Shown: positions 1-10,658, numbered from the stretch's first letter. The stretch: DNA of 64,000 nucleotides from Mesobacillus jeotgali (GCF_014856545.2 NZ_CP109811.1:3466001-3530000); one strand, 5' to 3'. The notes: generated from the letters alone by a model not told the origin. A program made the numbers and translations.

Positions 1-1876
1 AGGTTATATCCACTTCAAGCCTTGTAAGACTGAACAGAACAATGATAAAGAATGCATCATGAAGCAATGCGATAATAGCAGCCAGTGCCATGTAAATCTC
101 GAATCGGATCGTTACATAGATAATTATCCCAACGGAAGCAATGGCAACAGCAATCATGGCATTCTTAGCAAGTTCTTTCCCGATTGTTGGTGAAACAGTT
201 CCAACATTCGGCTCGGCACCGAATTCTTCCTTGAAGTGAGATTTAAGCTCAGAAATCTCATCTTTGGATAGAACTGTTTTAAATCTTGCTACGCCAATTT
301 CGCTATTATCACCGGAGATGACAATATCGTTCGTTTCCAAATCAACTTGCTTAAGCTCTTCTTTTAATTGTGCCGCTGTAATTTTGCTGTCAGACATGAC
401 CTCTACCCTTGTCCCAGCCGCAAAATCAATTCCAAGATTCAGACGGAACACGAGGAGTGCAATCAAACCTATGCCGATTAATACTGCTGAAGCAGTAAAG
501 AACTTATTGCGGCTCTTAATGAAATCAAAGCGATCAAATTTAGTTTTTAAATCAAGTGAATCTAAGCCTTCAGAAATGTCATGGACTTCACTTTGCTTAA
601 CACCGAACAAGCTTGGTTTGTTTTTGAACAAGCCACTGTTCACGAGCAACCCAAGGAACAAGCGTGCACCGAAGACTGCTGTGATAAAGCTTGCCAGGAT
701 ACTGATGATCAGCATGGTCGCAAATCCTTTTACAGAGCTTGTCCCGTACGCGAATAAAACGATTGCCGCTAGCAAAGTCGTAATGTTGGCATCAAAAATC
801 GTAGACAGGGAGCCTTTGCTGCCCGCGTCAAACGCTGCTTTGATATTGCGGCCAACCTTCAGTTCTTCTTTTATCCGCTCATACGTGATGATATTCGCAT
901 CGACCGCCATACCGACACCGAGGATCAATGCGGCGATTCCAGGCAGTGTAAGAACACCGTTCATCCAATCAAATACAAGCAGGATGAGGTAAACGTAAAT
1001 GGATAACGTAATAACGGCAACAATTCCAGGGATACGGTATAAAGCAAGCATGAATACGAAAACAGCAAGAATACCGATGATTCCGGCAAAGATCGTTTCA
1101 TTTAATGCCTGTTCACCGAATTTTGCCCCTACAGAAGTAGAGTAGGTTTCTTCAAGATTAACCGGCAATGATCCCGCATTAAGCAGTGATGCAAGCTGCT
1201 GGGCTTCTTCAATTGTAAAATTACCAGTAATCTCAACATTCTTTTGGTTCAGGATCTTATCAACATTAGGATTGGAAAGGAATTTAGGTTCAGGCTTCAT
1301 CCTTTCTTCCTTATAGGAATCTACCCCTTCTTCGAAATCAAGCCAGATGATCAGCTGGTTCTCAGGGGCCATATCACGGATTTCTTTCGTGATTTCACCG
1401 AATTGATCACCATCTTTTAGTGTGATTGAAATGCTCGGCTTGTTTTGCTGGTCGAAGCTTTGTTTAGCACCATTTTCTTCAAGGTCACTGCCATCCATCA
1501 TGACGCGGTCGTTCACGTCACGGAAGGTAAGATTCGCTTCTGTAGAAAGAATTTCACGCGCTTTGTTCTGGTCTTTTACGCCAGCCAGCTGTACGCGAAT
1601 CCGGTCATCTCCTTCAATCTGGATGTTCGGTTCACTGACACCGAGGACGTTGACCCTCCGTTCAAGAGCCTCAGCAGTACTCTTCAGGGTTTCTCGGTCA
1701 ACTTTCTCGCCCTCTTTTCCATTTAGAGGCGTGACTTCATAAAGAACCTCAAAACCACCCTGCAGGTCAAGGCCGAGCTTGATATCTTTCAATATATTCT
1801 GGGTTGTTGCACCCATGGCACTTCCGATTAAAATAACCAGCAAAAAGAAGGCCACGATGCGGCTGCGTTTTACCAT
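1..1876 (-). CDS. secDF: SecDF protein export membrane protein (3' end cut by window)
   Basis: SecDF is a fused SecD-SecF RND-type membrane protein that works with SecYEG/SecA and uses the proton motive force to help release exported proteins. The reading frame starts at ATG 1876 (MVKRSRIVAFFLLVIL, a first membrane segment) behind an AAGGAGG ribosome site and runs open to the window edge, giving about 625 codons; the B. subtilis protein is about 737 residues, so only the SecF C-terminus is missing. The conserved SecD D1 motif LGLDLQGGFEVLYEV follows the first membrane helix at about residues 32-46. In this family the protein is a single SecD-SecF fusion in Bacillus, and no stop interrupts the junction here. 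A sigma-A-type promoter lies about 100 bp upstream. The identification is firm from motif and synteny with comN and spoVB. Confidence 0.93.
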   Translation of the reverse strand, partial: MVKRSRIVAFFLLVILIGSAMGATTQNILKDIKLGLDLQGGFEVLYEVTPLNGKEGEKVDRETLKSTAEALERRVNVLGVSEPNIQIEGDDRIRVQLAGVKDQNKAREILSTEANLTFRDVNDRVMMDGSDLEENGAKQSFDQQNKPSISITLKDGDQFGEITKEIRDMAPENQLIIWLDFEEGVDSYKEERMKPEPKFLSNPNVDKILNQKNVEITGNFTIEEAQQLASLLNAGSLPVNLEETYSTSVGAKFGEQALNETIFAGIIGILAVFVFMLALYRIPGIVAVITLSIYVYLILLVFDWMNGVLTLPGIAALILGVGMAVDANIITYERIKEELKVGRNIKAAFDAGSKGSLSTIFDANITTLLAAIVLFAYGTSSVKGFATMLIISILASFITAVFGARLFLGLLVNSGLFKNKPSLFGVKQSEVHDISEGLDSLDLKTKFDRFDFIKSRNKFFTASAVLIGIGLIALLVFRLNLGIDFAAGTRVEVMSDSKITAAQLKEELKQVDLETNDIVISGDNSEIGVARFKTVLSKDEISELKSHFKEEFGAEPNVGTVSPTIGKELAKNAMIAVAIASVGIIIYVTIRFEIYMALAAIIALLHDAFFIIVLFSLTRLEVDIT

Positions 1877-1973
1877 TATGTATAAATCCTCCTTATTCTT
1901 CGCGCAAACATGCTGCCAGACAAATAAAACATAAGACTAAGAAATTAAACAGTAGCCAATTTATAGCATTCTA

Positions 1974-2002
1974 ATTATGTAACAGTTTAAAAAAACTGTC
2001 AA
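1974..2002 (-). promoter_or_regulatory. Sigma-A-type promoter for secDF
   Basis: On the minus strand a perfect -35 TTGACA (1997-2002) is followed after 17 bp by CATAAT (1974-1979), five of six matches to the -10 consensus. It points at secDF, whose start is about 98 bp downstream. The assignment is from consensus and spacing only. Confidence 0.6.
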
Positions 2003-2148
2003 TTAAGCATTTCCGTTATCTGCATATAGAAAGTCTCTCAATCTGGAAAAAAGCGGGTTCTGGATTTTTTCGGGTATGATCTCGAAATAAACCCTAAAGG
2101 CAAGATTCAGTCTAAAGAGGAAATGCCGCTCAATCCCAAACTCTACCT

Positions 2149-2445
2149 TCATTTAAGCAGTGCTTTGCGTTCCTCTTCATCATCCATAGTGAAATCTCCC
2201 AGTTTGAAGGCTTCAACGGTGGTGAAATTCATTACGTCTCCGATTTTCGCGGATAAAATATCAGCAACGATTTCATACATTTGTATTTCTTCTTTCGGTT
2301 TCTTCCACTTTTTCTTCGTGAGATAATCCCATAATTCTTTTTCTCTAACTTGTTCATACCCGAATATTTTGAATTCTTCAATTTTACTTTCCAGAGCGGG
2401 CTTTACTTGCTTGTAAAACCGTCCATATTGATGGCTTTGATTCAT
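2149..2445 (-). CDS. comN: ComN-type post-transcriptional regulator (YrzD family)
   Basis: This 98-residue soluble protein belongs to the ComN/YrzD family of the Bacillaceae. In B. subtilis ComN promotes competence by acting post-transcriptionally on comE mRNA and is placed at division sites by DivIVA. The sequence is compact and charged, with the lysine-rich stretch YLTKKKWKKPKEEIQMYEI and an acidic C-terminus (TMDDEEERKALLK). No membrane segment is seen. A strong ribosome site (GAGGAGG) precedes ATG 2445. It lies between secDF and the divergent spoVB exactly as yrzD does in B. subtilis, which carries much of the identification. The presence of ComN beside a window that also encodes a comC-like prepilin peptidase fits a competence or pilus lifestyle, but a regulatory link here is inference. 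Confidence 0.8.
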   Translation of the reverse strand: MNQSHQYGRFYKQVKPALESKIEEFKIFGYEQVREKELWDYLTKKKWKKPKEEIQMYEIVADILSAKIGDVMNFTTVEAFKLGDFTMDDEEERKALLK

Positions 2446-2568
2446 TACCTGGCCTCCTCGTCCAATTTTCCAGTCTTTTAATGTCTTAACCTTGTCATGC
2501 TTTGTCCACTTTCTTGCATATAGTTAATTGTATATGAAATATGCATTTTTGAGAAGGCAGGGAGCGGA

Positions 2569-4128
2569 ATGTCGAAGTTTTTAAAAGGAACATTTATTTT
2601 GTTAATGGCCGGGCTCGTCACGAGGGTGCTTGGTTTCATAAATCGGATTTTCATTGCCCGTTTCATTGGCGAGGAAGGTGTTGGCCTTTACATGATGGCC
2701 TTCCCCACCATGGTGCTTGTCGTTACGATTACTCAGCTAGGTCTCCCAGTTGCGATTTCAAAAAATGTGGCTGAAGCTGAGGCAAGAGGCGACTTCCGAA
2801 AAATCAAGAAAATCCTTGTCGTTTCCCTTGCCACCACAATATCTCTATCGATTGTCTTTACACCGGCGCTCATTCTCCTTGCTCCATACCTGTCCGAGAC
2901 ATTGTTCACGGATCCAAGAACACAATGGCCGCTGCTCGCCATTGCACCAATTGTTCCAATCGTTGCAGTATCATCGGTTCTCCGCGGCTACTTCCAGGGA
3001 AGGCAGAATATGCGGCCATCCGCGATATCACAGGTGATCGAACAGCTTGTCAGGATCACGTTGATTGCTGTTTTGACAAAGGCCTTCATGCCGTATGGAA
3101 TTGAATATGCGGCGGCAGGTGCAATGATTGCGTCAGTGATAGGAGAACTTATTTCATTGATTTATTTAATGACGACCTTTAAGCTTAGAAAAAAATTCAG
3201 GCTGCGAAAAAACTTCTTTCAGTTCGTCCATTCTGGAAAATCGACTTTCAATGATTTAATGGGGATTGCACTGCCAACAACGGGTTCCAGACTGATCGGA
3301 TCTGTTTCCTGGTTTTTTGAACCGATCGTCGTTGCGCATAGTCTGGCGATTGCCGGTGTGGCTGCCGTCGCTGCCACCAAACAATATGGGGCATTGACTG
3401 GCTTTGCCATGCCCTTGCTGTTATTGCCTTCCTTCATCACCTATTCTTTGTCCACTTCACTTGTACCGGCTATTAGTGAAGCGAACTCCCGTAAAAACAT
3501 GAAGGTGATAGAACATCTTCTGCAGCAATCTTTGCGATTTTCACTGTTGACCGGGGGACTGGCGATCGTTGTTTTATATGTACTGGCGGAACCATTAATG
3601 ACGTTGATGTACGGGACATCCAATGGTGCACAATTCATCAAGCTGATGGCGCCATTCTTCCTGTTCTACTATTTCCAGGGGCCGCTGCAGGCAGCACTGC
3701 AGGCTCTTGATTTGGCCAGGGCGGCGATGATCAACAGCCTGATCGGAAATCTTGCCAAGACCGCTGTCATCTTCCTGTTGGCAAGCCAGCCTGCTTTCGG
3801 CATAAACGGCGTAGCCCTCGGAATGGTCATGGGGATCGTCCTGATCACCCTCCTCCATTTCGCAACCATGCTGAAGGCCGTTTCGTTCACCTTTTATGTA
3901 AAAGATTATGTGAAGATTTTGGCCGTAATCATACTTACAGGATCACTGGGTTTCCTGATATGGGATAGGCTTGATGAAAATCTCTCATTGGCACTCAGGA
4001 TTCTTTTAAATGCAGGAACTGTAAGCATACTGTACGTATCGCTTTCTGTTGCCCTTGGATTGATCAGGAAAAATGAGCTTTCAAAAATGCGATCCGTGTT
4101 AACTTCATTTCTTAAAAAAGGCAAGTAA
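2569..4128 (+). CDS. spoVB: SpoVB, stage V sporulation lipid flippase (MOP family)
   Basis: SpoVB is a polytopic protein of the MurJ/MATE (MOP exporter) superfamily needed in the mother cell for spore cortex synthesis, probably as a lipid II or polyprenyl-lipid flippase. The 519-residue product matches the family length of about 518 and begins MSKFLKGTFILLMAGLVTRV, with about 14 hydrophobic segments throughout. Early motifs typical of the family include RFIGEEGVGLYMMAFP. It is the only plus-strand gene among the minus-strand block here, divergent from comN, as in B. subtilis. Translation starts at ATG 2569 after GGCAGGGAGCGG. It ends in a bidirectional terminator shared with the convergent yrbG homologue. 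The paralogue MurJ/YtgP is possible by sequence alone, but synteny with comN and yrbG favours SpoVB. Confidence 0.92.
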   Translation: MSKFLKGTFILLMAGLVTRVLGFINRIFIARFIGEEGVGLYMMAFPTMVLVVTITQLGLPVAISKNVAEAEARGDFRKIKKILVVSLATTISLSIVFTPALILLAPYLSETLFTDPRTQWPLLAIAPIVPIVAVSSVLRGYFQGRQNMRPSAISQVIEQLVRITLIAVLTKAFMPYGIEYAAAGAMIASVIGELISLIYLMTTFKLRKKFRLRKNFFQFVHSGKSTFNDLMGIALPTTGSRLIGSVSWFFEPIVVAHSLAIAGVAAVAATKQYGALTGFAMPLLLLPSFITYSLSTSLVPAISEANSRKNMKVIEHLLQQSLRFSLLTGGLAIVVLYVLAEPLMTLMYGTSNGAQFIKLMAPFFLFYYFQGPLQAALQALDLARAAMINSLIGNLAKTAVIFLLASQPAFGINGVALGMVMGIVLITLLHFATMLKAVSFTFYVKDYVKILAVIILTGSLGFLIWDRLDENLSLALRILLNAGTVSILYVSLSVALGLIRKNELSKMRSVLTSFLKKGK

Positions 4129-4156
4129 AAAACGTGGGCGTTGTTCCACGTTTTTA
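4127..4156. terminator. Bidirectional terminator, spoVB / yrbG homologue
   Basis: AAAAACGTGG and CCACGTTTTT form a stem of ten pairs around an 8-base loop, with an A run before and a T run after, so it can end transcription from both convergent genes. It overlaps both stop codons. Confidence 0.85.
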
Positions 4157-4816
4157 TTTATCCTTTAAATCGATATAAAATTTTCCATTTTGGAAGCTGC
4201 AGAAAGAAATCTCTCCTGGGTCTTCATGCCCTTGTTTTCTCAGCTCTTCTAACAGCCAGGACTTCGATTTGTCTATCATACCCAGATTATCTTCCTGGAT
4301 TTCCCCATCAATGATTAACGGTAGTGCAAGGCTGCTGCTATCCTGCTGTCCTTCCTGCTCACCCTGCTTCTTTTGAAAAATGGACAAGGTTCCTGATGGC
4401 TCCAAGATGGCATATTCCACATCGGCAATATCCCCTACATCCTTTTCACGCAATTGAAGCAGCAAATCGTCAAAATTATATCTTTGCGACCGCATGGCTT
4501 TTTCATCAATTTTCCCATCATTAATAATGATTGTCGGCTTCCCATCGACGAGATCCCTGAACTTTTTGCTTTTAAGAGAGAGCATCGCCAAGGAAATTTG
4601 AATGATGACAAAAATACCGATCGGGAGAAGAGTGTTAATCAAGGGATCTTTCGTATTTTCAATTGCTAAAGATGCCATCTCAGCGATCATGATATAAACA
4701 ACCAAGTCCAGTATACTTAATTCACCAATTTCCCTTTTTCCCATTAAACGAAAAATCAACAGGATCAATAAGTAAAGAAAAACTGTCCTAAAAAGGATGA
4801 TGAAATAATGTTCCAC
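4154..4816 (-). CDS. DUF421 membrane protein (YrbG family)
   Basis: This is a DUF421 family protein of about 220 residues, the counterpart of B. subtilis YrbG. Three hydrophobic segments occupy roughly the first 75 residues ([33 protein letters not shown], and [17 protein letters not shown]), followed by the conserved soluble DUF421 part starting at [18 protein letters not shown] and a second soluble lobe. The family function is not settled; related members (YetF, YkjA) are linked to spore or membrane biology. The start is taken as GTG 4816 behind GGGCGGGGGA; a second in-frame GTG at 4834 would add six residues and has a poorer ribosome site. It is convergent with spoVB and divergent from the yrzE homologue. 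No function beyond the family can be stated. Confidence 0.82.
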   Translation of the reverse strand: MEHYFIILFRTVFLYLLILLIFRLMGKREIGELSILDLVVYIMIAEMASLAIENTKDPLINTLLPIGIFVIIQISLAMLSLKSKKFRDLVDGKPTIIINDGKIDEKAMRSQRYNFDDLLLQLREKDVGDIADVEYAILEPSGTLSIFQKKQGEQEGQQDSSSLALPLIIDGEIQEDNLGMIDKSKSWLLEELRKQGHEDPGEISFCSFQNGKFYIDLKDK

Positions 4817-5005
4817 TTTTCCCCCGCCCTTCACACAGCATTCTTCTTTAGTCTTTTACTTAGAACAAAATTAATACTTATTGTTTCAGCATTTTTTAAA
4901 GGAACATTCCCGAATAAAAACTGATTCTATTTGTCCTTTTTCGTGAATATGCTTGTACTAGGCAAATCCCGTTTAAAGGGATTAGATCAGAGAGGAGAGG
5001 GGTTA

Positions 5006-5392
5006 ATGGAATCCAAAAGTTTAGGAAGGGCCGTCCTGTACGGGGTAATCGCAATATTTCTACTGGCAATCGTGAGCAGTTTGATATTTTCTCTTCTTTT
5101 AAAGTTCACTTCCGTCCAAGAATCTTCACTTCAGTACGTCATGACATCTATTTCTTTTTTATCCATTTTCATCGGCGGCTTTATTACTGGCGGGAACGGA
5201 AAAGAAAAAGGGTGGATGATTGGTGGAGCAACAGGCCTGGTTTATTCTTTAATTATTTTCCTGTTCCAATACCTGGGTTATGACAGCTTATTTTCTATTG
5301 AACAAATCATCTACCATATTTGCTATATTCTCACAGCTATGATGGGCGGCATTCTCGGTGTGAACATCGTTGGCGGTCCTTCAAAGGCATAA
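5006..5392 (+). CDS. TIGR04086-type small membrane protein (YrzE homologue)
   Basis: This is a 128-residue protein with four predicted membrane segments, matching the TIGR04086/YrzE family found between yrbG and yajC in Bacillus. The start is chosen at ATG 5006 (MESKSLGRAVLYG) because a good GAGAGGAGAGGGG ribosome site lies just upstream; an in-frame ATG at 4931 would add 25 residues without hydrophobic character. Glycine-rich helices such as FIGGFITGGNGKEKGWMIGG suggest helix packing. The function of the family is unknown. It converges on yajC, sharing a strong hairpin terminator. Confidence 0.8.
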   Translation: MESKSLGRAVLYGVIAIFLLAIVSSLIFSLLLKFTSVQESSLQYVMTSISFLSIFIGGFITGGNGKEKGWMIGGATGLVYSLIIFLFQYLGYDSLFSIEQIIYHICYILTAMMGGILGVNIVGGPSKA

Positions 5393-5423
5393 AAAAGAAG
5401 CGAACTGAGTTCGCTTCTTTTTT
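5390..5423. terminator. Bidirectional terminator, yrzE homologue / yajC
   Basis: AAGAAGCGAAC and GTTCGCTTCTT pair perfectly around a TGA loop, with A and T runs on both sides, so it can serve the convergent yrzE-like gene and the yajC operon. Confidence 0.9.
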
Positions 5424-5430
5424 GTTTGCA

Positions 5431-5706
5431 TTATACCCCTGCTGCTGATTCTTTGACGTCGCGAATTGCCGCGCGGTCATATGTAAGACGGCTTCCGTCT
5501 CCACATTTGATGACAACAGTGCCTTCATCAAGTGCATCGACAATACCATGCAAACCGCCGATTGTTACTACCTTGTCGCCTTTTTGCAGGTCGCTTTGCA
5601 TTTGCTGGACCGCTTTCTGCCTCTTTTGCTGAGGGCGGATCAACAAGAAATAGAATAGTACAAACATCAGCAATAGCGGGAATACTGTACCTATTAATCC
5701 TTCCAT
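5431..5706 (-). CDS. yajC: YajC, accessory subunit of the Sec translocase
   Basis: YajC is a single-pass membrane protein that associates with SecDF in the holotranslocon. The 91-residue product has one N-terminal membrane helix (GTVFPLLLMFVLFYFLLIRP), the family signature RPQQKRQK right after it, and a soluble part containing the typical GDKVVTIGGLHGIVDA motif. ATG 5706 follows an AAAGGAGGGG ribosome site. It is the last gene of the queA-tgt-yajC run, with 71 bp to tgt, as in B. subtilis (yrbF). The identification is firm. Confidence 0.95.
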   Translation of the reverse strand: MEGLIGTVFPLLLMFVLFYFLLIRPQQKRQKAVQQMQSDLQKGDKVVTIGGLHGIVDALDEGTVVIKCGDGSRLTYDRAAIRDVKESAAGV

Positions 5707-5777
5707 TCATTTCCCCTCCTTTCATGTTCAAGGCTGATGACGCCATGCGAGAGCAGCCTTATTAAAAAGCAGTTTAT

Positions 5778-6950
<1,173 letters not shown>

Positions 6951-6977
6951 TTAAGTGTTTATTTTACAATGTTAGAA

Positions 6978-8006
6978 CTATAGAATCAGCATCGCATCGC
7001 CGAAACTGAAAAAGCGATACCTTTCCTCTACAGCTTTATTATAGGCATTAAGGACATTTTCCCTACCAGCCAGAGCACTTACAAGCATGATCAATGTCGA
7101 CTTTGGCAAGTGGAAATTCGTAATCATTCCATCGATTGCCTTAAACTCATATCCAGGATAAATGAAGATGTTTGTCCAGCCATTTTCAGCGACAAACTTA
7201 CCATCATTGGCTGTCGCAATCGTCTCCAGGGTTCGTGTTGAAGTCGTTCCAACTGTGATGATTCGGCCGCCTTGTTCACGGACCGTGTTTAGCAGCAAGG
7301 CGGTTCCTTCAGTCACCTGATAAAACTCAGAGTGCATATCATGTTCTTCAATCGAATCCACGCTGACAGGCCTGAATGTTCCCAGTCCGACATGAAGGGT
7401 AATGAAGGCGATATGGACGCCCATCTCCTTGATTTCTTCCAGCAGTTGCTCCGTAAAGTGCAAGCCTGCAGTTGGAGCCGCCGCTGAACCTCTTTCCCTT
7501 GCGAACACAGTCTGGTACCTGTCCTTATCCTCCAGCTGCTCTTTAATATAAGGTGGAAGCGGCATTTCGCCCAGCTGCTCCAGCACTTCATAAAAGATGC
7601 CGTTATAAGAAAATTTAAGGTTCCTGCCGCCGTGTTCAGCTTCCCCGGTGCATTCCGCAGTCAGAAGGCCGTCACCAAAGACGATTTTTGTGCCTTCCTT
7701 CACTCTCTTTGCTGGTTTCACAAGTGTTTCCCACTCATCTCCCTCCAGCTGCTTTAAAAGAAGGACTTCAATCTTAGCTCCCGTGTCTTCTTTCATGCCA
7801 AAAAGCCTTGCCGGAAGAACTTTTGTGTCGTTCAGGACGAGGCAGTCACCGGGCTTAAGATGGTTTTTGATGTTCTTGAAAACATCGTGTTCTATATTGC
7901 CCGATTCTTTATTCAAGACCATCAGCCTGCTTTCCGCTCTTTGTTCAAGCGGAGTCTGGGCAATCAGTTCCTCAGGTAAATAGAAATCAAACAAATCTAC
8001 TTTCAT
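6978..8006 (-). CDS. queA: S-adenosylmethionine:tRNA ribosyltransferase-isomerase QueA
   Basis: QueA transfers and isomerises the ribosyl group of SAM onto preQ1-tRNA to make epoxyqueuosine. The 342-residue protein has the standard family length and start ([20 protein letters not shown]) and motifs such as [43 protein letters not shown] and [19 protein letters not shown]. It lies directly upstream of tgt, which uses the neighbouring step of the same pathway, and downstream of yrzS-ruvAB. The identification is firm. Confidence 0.97.
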   Translation of the reverse strand: MKVDLFDFYLPEELIAQTPLEQRAESRLMVLNKESGNIEHDVFKNIKNHLKPGDCLVLNDTKVLPARLFGMKEDTGAKIEVLLLKQLEGDEWETLVKPAKRVKEGTKIVFGDGLLTAECTGEAEHGGRNLKFSYNGIFYEVLEQLGEMPLPPYIKEQLEDKDRYQTVFARERGSAAAPTAGLHFTEQLLEEIKEMGVHIAFITLHVGLGTFRPVSVDSIEEHDMHSEFYQVTEGTALLLNTVREQGGRIITVGTTSTRTLETIATANDGKFVAENGWTNIFIYPGYEFKAIDGMITNFHLPKSTLIMLVSALAGRENVLNAYNKAVEERYRFFSFGDAMLIL

Positions 8007-8049
8007 GTTGTCACCCTTACTAGTTTCTGTTTATTTTGTTGTTGGCCGA

Positions 8050-8256
8050 TCATCTGAACCGGCCGAAAAAGTAAAAGATCGCAGACAAGATAATGCTTGC
8101 CAGGATGGAAGTCACAATTGGGAAGTAAAAAGTCGTGTTGCCTTTTTTAATGACGATGTCTCCTGGCAGCCTTCCCAAATTGACAAACTGCATGATGAAG
8201 CCAATGATGAAAATGACTGCCCCGGCGATCATCACGAACTTAGCTGCACCTGTCAT
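8050..8256 (-). CDS. DUF2905 small membrane protein (YrzS)
   Basis: This 68-residue protein has two membrane helices ([20 protein letters not shown] and [20 protein letters not shown]) separated by the DUF2905 loop [19 protein letters not shown]. The family is widespread and of unknown function. The start codon overlaps the ruvB stop by four bases, so it is translationally coupled to ruvB. The same gene sits between ruvB and queA in B. subtilis (yrzS). Confidence 0.88.
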   Translation of the reverse strand: MTGAAKFVMIAGAVIFIIGFIMQFVNLGRLPGDIVIKKGNTTFYFPIVTSILASIILSAIFYFFGRFR

Positions 8257-9254
8257 CGTTCAGGCACCTCCATTTCAAAATGCCGGTATACTGCCTCCGT
8301 TACAATTCTTCCCCTTGGCGTCCTCTGTAAAAACCCGATCTGCAATAAATATGGTTCATACACATCTTCTATTGTCTGCGATTCCTCTCCGATGGTTGCG
8401 GAAATCGTCTCTAATCCGACCGGTCCCCCGCGGTATTTTTCAATGATGCCTTTGAGCAATTTATGGTCTATATGGTCGAGTCCCAAGCGGTCTACCTGCA
8501 TTAGTTCCAATGCCTCCTGGGCAAGAGTTTCCTCAACAGCACCATTGCCTCGCACCTGCGCAAAGTCGCGTACCCGCTTCAATAGGCGGTTGGCGATTCT
8601 CGGTGTACCACGCGATCTCCTCGCAAGCTCCTGAGCGGCAGGCCAGTCGATGTCAGTTTCCAGAAGCTCAGCTGTCCTGACGACAATATCAGTAAGCTGT
8701 TTCTCATTATAGTATTCCAAACGGCTCAAAACTCCAAACCTGTCTCTTAATGGAGCTGACAACGAACCAGCGCGGGTTGTCGCACCAACAAGCGTGAATG
8801 GCGGGAGGTCAAGCCTGACAGATCGGGCACTTGGCCCTTTCCCTATGACGATATCAAGGCAAAAGTCTTCCATAGCAGGATAGAGTACTTCTTCAATCGT
8901 CCTTGGGAGTCTGTGAATTTCATCAATGAACAGGACATCGCCAGGCTCCAATGCCGTCAGGATGGCTGCCAGGTCCCCGGGCCTTTCGATCGCCGGTCCG
9001 GATGTCGTCCTGAGGTTGACTCCCATTTCATTGGCGATGATTGCTGCGAGTGTCGTCTTGCCCAAACCAGGCGGTCCGTAGAGCAGCACATGGTCCAGCG
9101 TTTCACGCCTCATTTTGGCCGCTTCAATAAATACCTCAAGATTTGCTTTTACTTTATCCTGGCCGATATATTGCCTGAGTGTCTGCGGACGCAGGCTCTG
9201 CTCAAATGAAACATCCTGGTCGCCCGCTTCACTGGAGATGATTCGCTCTTCCAT
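8253..9254 (-). CDS. ruvB: RuvB, Holliday junction branch migration helicase
   Basis: RuvB is the AAA+ motor that, with RuvA, drives branch migration of Holliday junctions. The 333-residue protein has the family length. Motifs seen include the Walker [15 protein letters not shown] around residues 58-70, the Walker [16 protein letters not shown] near 110, sensor 1 [20 protein letters not shown], and a C-terminal winged helix ending near [17 protein letters not shown]. It lies 70 bp downstream of ruvA on the same strand and is likely co-transcribed with it. ruvAB is part of the SOS response in B. subtilis, and a LexA-like box is seen upstream of ruvA. Confidence 0.98.
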   Translation of the reverse strand: MEERIISSEAGDQDVSFEQSLRPQTLRQYIGQDKVKANLEVFIEAAKMRRETLDHVLLYGPPGLGKTTLAAIIANEMGVNLRTTSGPAIERPGDLAAILTALEPGDVLFIDEIHRLPRTIEEVLYPAMEDFCLDIVIGKGPSARSVRLDLPPFTLVGATTRAGSLSAPLRDRFGVLSRLEYYNEKQLTDIVVRTAELLETDIDWPAAQELARRSRGTPRIANRLLKRVRDFAQVRGNGAVEETLAQEALELMQVDRLGLDHIDHKLLKGIIEKYRGGPVGLETISATIGEESQTIEDVYEPYLLQIGFLQRTPRGRIVTEAVYRHFEMEVPER

Positions 9255-9324
9255 CAGTTTCTCACCCTTCTAATAAGCTGGTTAACCGATCTCCTCAATG
9301 GTATTGGTCTATTTTAACTCAGCA

Positions 9325-9933
9325 TTACTTTAATAGCTTCTGTAAAGCTTTCTTTATATATTGATCTGTCGTCAATGTTTCCTTCTTTAAATCTGGAGTT
9401 ATTTTGCGGATTTCTTTTTCAGAGTAACCCAGCGCCTTAAGTGCCAAAACCGCCTCATCAAATTCGGCTGACTGGCTTATTGTGGCAGCAACCTCGTCCG
9501 AATTGAAAAGATTTGGTAAGTAATCCGGCACAAGGTCATGAAGTTTCCCTTTCAGATCGAGAATCATTTGTCTGGCGGTCTTCTTTCCTACTCCAGGGAA
9601 TTTGACCAGGAACGACTCATCCTCATTTTCAATTGCCTGAACCACCTGACCAGGCTCACCCGATGCCAGGATGGCCAGAGCCCCTTTCGGACCGATTCCA
9701 GAAACATTCAAGAGCCTTGTGAAAAGCGCCTTTTCTTCTCGATTCTTGAATCCATATAGTGCAATCAGGTCTTCTCTGACATAATGATATGTATAAATAC
9801 AAATCTCTTTACCTGCTTCTTTTGTAAATACAAATGGGTTTGGTGTCATGATTTGATACCCAATCCCGCCATTTTCAATGACTATATATTCAGGACCGAC
9901 GAAGTCGACGGTACCTTTTATGAATTCATACAA
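9325..9933 (-). CDS. ruvA: RuvA, Holliday junction DNA-binding subunit
   Basis: RuvA binds four-way junctions as a tetramer and loads RuvB. The 202-residue protein begins with the typical [22 protein letters not shown]-fold strand, followed by the helix-hairpin-helix segments [19 protein letters not shown] (about residues 70-90) and [20 protein letters not shown] (about 110-130). The C-terminal RuvB-contact domain ([19 protein letters not shown]) is intact. It is first in the ruvA-ruvB-yrzS-queA-tgt-yajC run. The 5' region holds a candidate LexA box and then a long intergenic repeat element. Confidence 0.97.
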   Translation of the reverse strand: MYEFIKGTVDFVGPEYIVIENGGIGYQIMTPNPFVFTKEAGKEICIYTYHYVREDLIALYGFKNREEKALFTRLLNVSGIGPKGALAILASGEPGQVVQAIENEDESFLVKFPGVGKKTARQMILDLKGKLHDLVPDYLPNLFNSDEVAATISQSAEFDEAVLALKALGYSEKEIRKITPDLKKETLTTDQYIKKALQKLLK

Positions 9934-10011
9934 TTCTCTCGCCCCTCTGCTTTGCTGTAACTCATTTTAACATACTCCTTTTAAAGGTATGAATAAAAAT
10001 ATGCAAAAAGG

Positions 10012-10025
10012 CGAACGTATGATCA
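10012..10025. promoter_or_regulatory. Candidate LexA (SOS) box upstream of ruvA
   Basis: CGAACGTATGATCA fits the Gram-positive LexA consensus CGAAC-N4-GTTCG in the first half exactly and in three of five positions in the second half. It lies about 80 bp upstream of the ruvA start, just before a weak -35/-10 pair. ruvAB belongs to the SOS regulon in B. subtilis, which supports the reading, but the match is imperfect. Confidence 0.4.
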
Positions 10026-10034
10026 TTTTTATAA

Positions 10035-10585
10035 GAAAAGCGCAAGTGCCTTGGTCAGCCCCGACAAGCGTTGGAGGGCGGACCGGTGAAGTCGCTCTTT
10101 GACTTCATCGGGCGGACCGAAATCGAAAAGTATAGCCGACTGTCCAGAAACCAGAAACTGGAGACTCCGACAAAGAAGCGCTTTTTGCTTCTGCCGGCGG
10201 AGTTGAAGTTTCGGAGTTTCTAGGAGGTGAAACTAGACAATTCGAAAAGCGGAGGCGACTGCCCAACTCCGACAAGCGTTGGAGGGCCTGACAGTGAAGT
10301 CGTTTTTTGACTTCATTGGCAGGACCGAAATCGAAAAGTATAGCCGACTGTCCAGAAACGCAGAAACTGGAGACTCCGACAAAGAAGCGCTTTTTGCTTC
10401 TGCCGGCGGAGTTGAAGTTTCGGAGTTTCTAGGAGACGAAACTAGACAATCGTCTCGAGGAGTTAGGAGCCGCAGCTAGACAAACGTCTCGAGCTGCTCA
10501 AAGCTAACGCTTCTCGCAAGATACTCGGGGAGCAAATTCAGGGATGAAAACTGGCTAGGCGCTGGAGCTAGACACTAATCTAAGT
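10035..10585. repeat. Modular intergenic repeat A, long copy with a 208-bp duplication
   Basis: This 711-bp gene-free stretch between ruvA and bofC is mostly repeat. It opens with GAAAAGCGCAAGTGCCTTGG and closes with GGCGCTGGAGCTAGACAC, the same ends as the copies near 30.5 and 55.9 kb. Inside, a block of about 208 bp occurs twice in tandem (GACAAGCGTTGGAGGGC at 10063 and 10271). Each block contains small hairpins such as GAAGTCG-CTCTTT-GACTTC and AGAAGCGC-TTTTT-GCTTCT. Short open frames inside it show no homology to known proteins and are taken as chance. Confidence 0.85.
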
Positions 10586-10635
10586 GGATAAATTTATACT
10601 TTCTTAGCCAGTAATAAAAGCGGGAAAACACAAAT

Positions 10636-10658
10636 AAGAGCCAGTCAGCCTGGCTCTT
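10636..10658 (-). terminator. Terminator-like hairpin at the end of bofC
   Basis: AAGAGCCAG and CTGGCTCTT form a nine-pair stem that overlaps the bofC stop codon. On the minus strand it is followed by ATTTGTGTTTT, a moderate T-rich tail. Confidence 0.6.

Noticed and set aside
264..992. A 242-codon plus-strand frame
   Set aside because: It is antisense to secDF, whose frame on the other strand has strong family motifs.
10279..10479. A 66-codon plus-strand frame between ruvA and bofC
   Set aside because: It lies in the duplicated part of repeat A, has no ribosome site, and part of it recurs only as repeat sequence.
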